Source: Mesostigma viride
Taxonomy: Eukaryota > Streptophyta > Mesostigmatophyceae > Mesostigmatales > Mesostigmataceae
DNA length: 62,000 nt
Reading direction: 5' to 3'
NCBI GenBank assembly: GCA_009746045.1
Contig: RPFO01002136.1
Location: 1 to 62,000 of the forward strand
The number at the start of each line of letters is the position of its first letter. The first letter of the stretch is position 1. The notes below the pieces were generated by a model. That model saw only the letters and a list, made by a program, of their open reading frames with translations. It ran no database searches and was not told where the DNA came from. The position numbers were made by a program, and so were the translations under genes. Positions 58,401 to 62,000 of this stretch are shown here, in pieces.

Positions 58401-61400
58401 CTCAGTACGACATGGCTGCACACGATGAGAGATTGAGGAGCAAAGGACCCAATCATGACAAGTTCAGGAATTGACTGATCCAGGGAAAAGTGAATCAAAC
58501 ACCCATGCAACAAACTGCCTACATAGAACACACCCAGGAAGTGGGGTCCCCCAGATCCCCTGGCAACACAGATTACAGCTCTGCTGCTTCCTTGCTCAGT
58601 ACCAAAATACCTTGTCCTTGGCTTCCACACAAAAAGCAGAAAACGAACAATCGTCAGCATGATAACCGGAGGAAAAAGAAAATGTGCCGGCCCTCTTTCC
58701 TTACACAGAGATTTTTTTCGCCAACCACAGTGTATAGCATGATGATAGCACATGCAGGTACCGAAGCTTCTGTGAGGGTGGCATCTAATGGATCGCAACG
58801 CAGTAGCCACAAGAGGTGGTGCCAATGCCACTGAAGTCTGCTGGGGTCTATGGACCATGTGCCCTATAAGCATGATATGGCAACAAAACATCGAGATGGC
58901 AAGAAAAGGGCCCAGCCATGACTTGGCTCAGCAACCTGATGGCAAGAAAAGGGCCCAGCCATGACTTGGCTCAGCAACCTGCTCCAGGGAAAGGTGAACC
59001 AAGCAGACATGCACCCAAGGGACTGGAACCTATTCCCTAGCTGGAACACACCCAGAAAGTGGGGTCTCCCAAAGCTCCAGGCAAGGAAGGTTAAGGTTCT
59101 GCTGCTTCCTCGTTAAAGCAAAGCATCATACCTTGTCCTTGGCTTCCAAGCTCATCCCCTGGTCCTCCACCAAGTACTTGACCAGCTCCAGCTTGCCTCC
59201 TTTAGCAGCACAGAGAAGCGCATTGCATTCCATCTGCTTTGCATAGCAACAATGCAGATCATGGCAAAGATAACATTACAAGTGGTAGTAGTATACGGTA
59301 GTTCAGGGTTAATTGACGTGCATGGGCAGGCACTGTGGCACATTCCACACCCCACATTGGTCAAAACGGTGGGGGGGGAACTGAGGTGCTTTGCCATTTT
59401 AAAACCATAGGTGCTAGTGTATTCTCCGCAGATTCCATGGACTTGTTGGTCATATTTAAGGTCAATGAATGATAGGATGGATTCTGTCAAAATTTGGGGG
59501 TCAACAAATGGCAGGATGAACCCAACACAAGGTCTAGGTTTAGGAACAGCGGCTTGGCGCAATGCTGTCAGCCTCGCAGTGCTCCGCTCCCTGACCATAA
59601 AATCTAACAAATGCATGAATATGTAGGGAAATTGTAAACCCTGAAGTATAGACCCTAAACCCTAAACAGTATACAGTAGTACTATAGTAGTACACTGCTG
59701 TGCATTTAGTATTACGTTATTTGGTGTGTCTTGCTGGTAAGAATGTTGTGAGCTTGTAAGAATGTTTATTAGGTCCCATGCTTGCTGGGAAACTCCAAAC
59801 AAGGCCATGTCCATGGAAGCGCCAACATCAAAGCAAGCTAGATGGAGGCATCCTCACAGCAACTAGTATCTCAGAACTTCATAAAAGGTACTGGGGAGCA
59901 TAACCTGTGGCTGCCACTTCACGCAGGATTATGGCATTTTGGAAAGGTCCAAAGTGGGGCACGCTGCGTGGGTTATGGCCATGGTGCCACACACGCGGCA
60001 CTGACATTAAACCAAGTGCCAGGAATATCTGCAACCACGATGCCAGCAGCCACAGCTAAGCTGTGGTGACGTACTTTTAAGGTAGCAAGCTGTACGCAGG
60101 CATAGTGTAGAATCAAGTTATGCTTGAATTCATTAGCAAGTCTTCATGGATGATAATCGTTTACCTATTCAGGTGACCAAAAACTTCCAGCAAGCGACCA
60201 AGCGTGTTAGCAGTACGGGAATGCTAGGGCATAGCAAGAAAAAGGATGTCAGTACTGAAACAGTTAGTTATTTTGGATTTTGTGCAAGTAACGAGGGCAA
60301 ACGCGCATGGAGCAACCGTGCCTAGAAAAGCCTAGAAAGGATACTCACCACTATATTGGGCTTGTGGCAAATAACCTCTTAATATTTGCAAATGCCAAGT
60401 GCATTGCTCCAAGGCATAGTATATACTAATCAATGTGTGGTCTAGGCCTGACTTGAATAGACGCAATCGACAGACTAAGAAAAATACCTCAGAAGCAAGG
60501 TCAAGTAGCTCTGCATGCTCAGACATGCCCCTAACCTCCCGCATACATCCAAGCATGATCCGGGTATTAAGTCAAGAGCACATTACCCCAGGCATTGACA
60601 TGACACCGCCACAAATTCACCTTGTCCTTGACTTCCTTGTCAGCGCCCTGGCTGATAAGGTGCTGGACAACATCCGCATGGCTGTTTGTCACCGCAAGAA
60701 TCAGTGGGGTGTCCCCAACCTGCATATGGCAGGCAAAAACATATCCAGATACAGTCACAAACCACACATGGACTCATTTCCTTGTTAGTTCATGCCCTCT
60801 TATCAAGCATGAGCACCAAGCTCCTGGCAAATCTGAAATATTCCGCTCATATGTAAACGCTCAAAGCAACTGCCATACCTGACTATTCTAAGCAGTGACT
60901 GTCAAGTATAAGAATGTCTATCATGTCCTATCATTTCCATTTGTCATCTCCACACCCATATTCGCAAGAGAACGGCTGCTTCTGACTGACAGCTGCAGCA
61001 ATTTTGATACATCTCCATCTTCATCCACAGGCTACCTTTTGTGCCTCCAACGCCTTGGTTTGAGCCCTCAAATGTCAGGGAGACAAGCGATGTTCTTCAG
61101 CAGACAACTTTGCTAAGAAAGCAATCCATTCAATTTTTCTGGCTGGAGGAACCGAACTAGCCCGCACCTTGTTATTTTCCTCCAGGTTGGCACCAATCGC
61201 CACCAGGCCCTTGGCCATATCCAGGCGACCCTCTTTGGACGCCTCATGCAAGGGGGTGTTCAGTTCCTGTGCCATGCCACGAATAGCAAGAAGCAGAAGC
61301 AGTAGCAACCGCAAACCATCTCAGGGCATGCATTGCCAAGCAAATCATGGACGCGCTGCTGGAAGGTTCGCAATCGAAGGTTCACAACTGAAGGCTCGCA

Positions 61401-62000
61401 ACCGTTTGAATCCGTTACTCTGCCTTTTATCTAGCCATCAGCTTGGCTGCTCGGCCACCAAGTGCTCGGCTACCGAGAGCCATGCTCCAGTTGTATGTGG
61501 TGGTCTTTGTGATAAGTTATCGAAATATTGACGGCAGGATATGATCAGTCAATGAGGCATGAGCTCGAAGCTGTTGTGAAACATATTGGCGGCAACCCTG
61601 TCAACTGCGCATTGCCAAGGGATACTCCATAGTCCATATGATGCCATTAAAATGCCATGACTCGCTCACCTCATCCCGACTCTCCATCTTCACCGCCTCT
61701 ACAGCCTGCTCTGCTGCAGCCGCCTTGGCTTGGAGAGGCTGGAGCTCCTCCGCTGATGCTCGTGACGCCTCGGAATTACGTTGGGCCTGCTTCGTCCAGA
61801 ATTCCACCTGAGACTTGAAGGCATCATCAACCCTAGCATCAGGATATGTGTTGTCAAGACACCCTCGCGCTGTCACGTTTTCAAGATTGGATAGGCCTTG
61901 TGATGCCTGTGCCTCTAGATGCTCCTTTAAAGCCTCCTTGCCTCTTTGTCCGATGCATGCGTCCAGCTTGCTGCTGATCTTGGCAGGCCTCTCCTCGACC
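46491..62000 (-). CDS. Ankyrin-repeat protein, one repeat per exon, 5'-partial
   Basis: Minus-strand exons, all phase 0 and multiples of three. N-terminal coiled-coil exon >62000-61670 (QVEFWTKQAQRNSEASRASA, then EELQPLQAKAAAAEQAVEAV). Thirteen ankyrin exons: 61266-61168, 60719-60621, 59233-59132, 58156-58049, 57303-57208, 56752-56645, 56195-56094, 55646-55545, 54467-54366, 53971-53870, 53833-53735, 53525-53424, 50433-50332. Capping exon 46616-46491 (KGKTPLDLARREVEEYLKQ) ends in TGA. Each ankyrin exon encodes 32-36 residues around NALLxAAxGGxLELVKYLVE and ends SLEAKDK|GTATG. The intron after 53735 has a GC donor. Ankyrin repeats mediate protein binding; the partner is unknown. The first two repeats are more canonical (TPLHEASKEGRLDMAKGLV) and the middle ones are near-identical recent duplicates. 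It could be more than one gene; shared phase and a single N-terminal and C-terminal exon favour one. Confidence 0.84.
47628..47820. repeat. (GCCC)n array in an ankyrin-gene intron
   Basis: About 190 bp of CCCG/GCCC repeat with a few phase slips (GCCGCCCG, CCCCGCCC). It yields Pro-Ala-Arg or Gly-Arg frames with no gene meaning. It lies in the large last intron (46617-50331). Confidence 0.95.
49557..49919. mobile_element. MITE-like element with imperfect terminal inverted repeats
   Basis: The left end AGACCCCCTCTGCTCCCCCC then GACTTAA (49557-49583) and the inverted right end (49889-49919, reading AGACCCCTTCTGCCACCTCC then GAACGACTTAA) form ~27-31-bp imperfect TIRs. The interior (~360 bp total) is non-coding with repeated GACTTAAAC/GACCTAA words. 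A target-site duplication is not clear; TAA flanks both sides only approximately. It lies in the last intron of the ankyrin gene. Confidence 0.65.
50322..50712. repeat. Diverged copy of the exon-bearing 496-bp unit
   Basis: From AACCACTTACTTGATCCAG through the ankyrin exon 50332-50433 and intron words GACACCAAACCATGGCCAAT, GGAGAGAGATTGCAACCTGG and TTTTTTTCTCGATTTTTTT to GGGGCGCTCAT, this matches the tandem units at 53860 and 54356 but lacks their hairpin tail. Confidence 0.88.
51265..51291. repeat. (CAGT)n short microsatellite
   Basis: About seven copies of CAGT in the ankyrin intron 50434-53423. The rest of this 3-kb intron shows no gene. Confidence 0.9.
53860..54851. repeat. 496-bp tandem duplication carrying one ankyrin exon each
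   Basis: The unit starting AACCACTTACTTGATCCAG at 53860 recurs at 54356. Each unit carries an ankyrin exon (53870-53971 and 54366-54467), the same intron (GACACCAAACCATGGCCAAT, CTCGATTTTTTTC.TTCTGGGACGCTCAT) and a terminal pair of hairpins. The copies differ at only a few bases, indicating a recent duplication. Confidence 0.93.
54249..54325. repeat. Two adjacent intronic hairpins (duplicated at about 54745-54821)
   Basis: TAATATTGTGCGGAA pairs perfectly with TTCCGCACAATATTA across a ~25-base loop, followed immediately by ACCAGCGA/TCGCTGGT. The same pair occurs in the second tandem unit, with small differences only in the loop. It is absent from the older copy at 50322-50712. Confidence 0.85.
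54879..55344. mobile_element. TIR transposon (MITE) with TA target duplication
   Basis: A 466-bp non-coding element with perfect 18-bp terminal inverted repeats: CACCCTCCGCATTGGTAG at 54879-54896 and its exact complement at 55327-55344. TA at 54877-54878 and 55345-55346 is the target duplication. The paralogous sequence at 57341-57356 (AAGCAGTTATCAAATG) is the empty site with a single TA. The interior is AT-rich with four AACAAACAAA words and no transposase. TA duplication and short TIRs fit a Tc1/mariner-type non-autonomous element; that assignment is inferred. Confidence 0.92.
57939..58049 (-). repeat. Tripled ankyrin exon 3' end and 5' splice site
   Basis: The true exon end at 58049 (GCCAAGGACAAG|GTATGTTGG on the minus strand) is repeated at 57994 (GCAAAGGACAAG|GTATGTTGG) and 57939 (GCCAAGGACAAG|GTATGTTGG), an exact 55-bp period that includes the intronic GAGCAAGGAAGCAG flank. 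Confidence 0.92.
58611..58627 (-). pseudogene. Remnant of a deleted ankyrin exon
   Basis: GTGGAAGCCAAGGACAAG|GTATTTTGG (minus strand) is the last ~6 codons plus donor of an ankyrin exon. The other ~28 codons are missing, replaced by unrelated intron sequence. It sits in the intron between exons 59132-59233 and 58049-58156, in the expected place of a repeat unit. Confidence 0.8.

Larger units (their letters stand above)
55480..59235. repeat. Tandem exon-plus-intron units (about 6 copies, ~500-700 bp)
   Basis: An intron landmark (AAGATGGTGCCAAGTC, then GTCTGTTGGGG.CCATGGACA and GGAACAAAGGACCCA) recurs at about 55820, 56370, 56945, 57668, 58352 and 58815. Most units carry one ankyrin exon (55545, 56094, 56645, 57208, 58049, 59132). 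Another landmark, CTGCTGCTTCCTTGCTCAGTACCAACATACC, marks each donor. Units are diverged enough to be distinguishable, implying stepwise duplication. Confidence 0.9.

Noticed and set aside
59655-59672. Interstitial telomere (CCCTAAACCCTAAAC)
   Set aside because: Only two units, too short to distinguish from chance.

Overview
The window looks like nuclear DNA of a green alga (Chlorophyta). Coding exons are short and GC-rich, split by many GT-AG introns (plus two GC-AG introns), the best-preserved proteins resemble plant-lineage homologues, and the DNA is saturated with micro- and minisatellites and algal-type retroelement relics. The species cannot be fixed from sequence alone. There are no bacterial operons, CRISPR arrays or phage modules.

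Layout. 1-7108 is a G-rich minisatellite whose units come in a 43-bp and a 50-bp form. The first ~3.3 kb is riddled with single-base indels and may be an unpolished contig end. 7518-22206 (+) is a 20-exon run encoding the last 602 residues of exocyst subunit SEC6/EXOC3; its N-terminal exons are not in the window. 22207-25860 is intergenic: a ~777-bp ATTC array and a GC-rich block with a long palindrome. 25990-33220 is a graveyard of non-LTR retroelements: two copies of one family sharing endonuclease-like coding sequence and 3' UTR, a separate reverse-transcriptase relic with a YADD motif, and an ORF1-like piece on the minus strand. 33540-37230 (-) is a UBX-domain gene with UAS, UIM and UBX modules (UBXN7-like), its N-terminal exon(s) not found. 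37514-41260 holds a GATGAC array, an antisense 18S rRNA fragment and short dispersed repeats. 41264-45444 is a decayed tyrosine-recombinase (DIRS-like) retroelement and flanking repeats. 46491-62000 (-) is an ankyrin-repeat gene that runs off the window: a coiled-coil N-terminal exon, thirteen one-repeat-per-exon ankyrin modules and a capping exon.

The host genes belong to ordinary eukaryotic pathways: SEC6 in vesicle tethering at the plasma membrane, the UBX protein as a probable Cdc48/p97 adaptor, and an ankyrin scaffold of unknown partner. They are not an operon.

The most unusual signal is structural. In the UBX gene the 3' ends of three exons, each with its 5' splice site, are reiterated as decaying tandem copies in the downstream intron (about 8, 4 and 2 copies). 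The ankyrin gene shows the same at one exon (3 copies) on top of wholesale duplication of exon-plus-intron units. A 466-bp inverted-repeat transposon in the ankyrin gene has its empty target site preserved in a paralogous duplicate 2.5 kb away.
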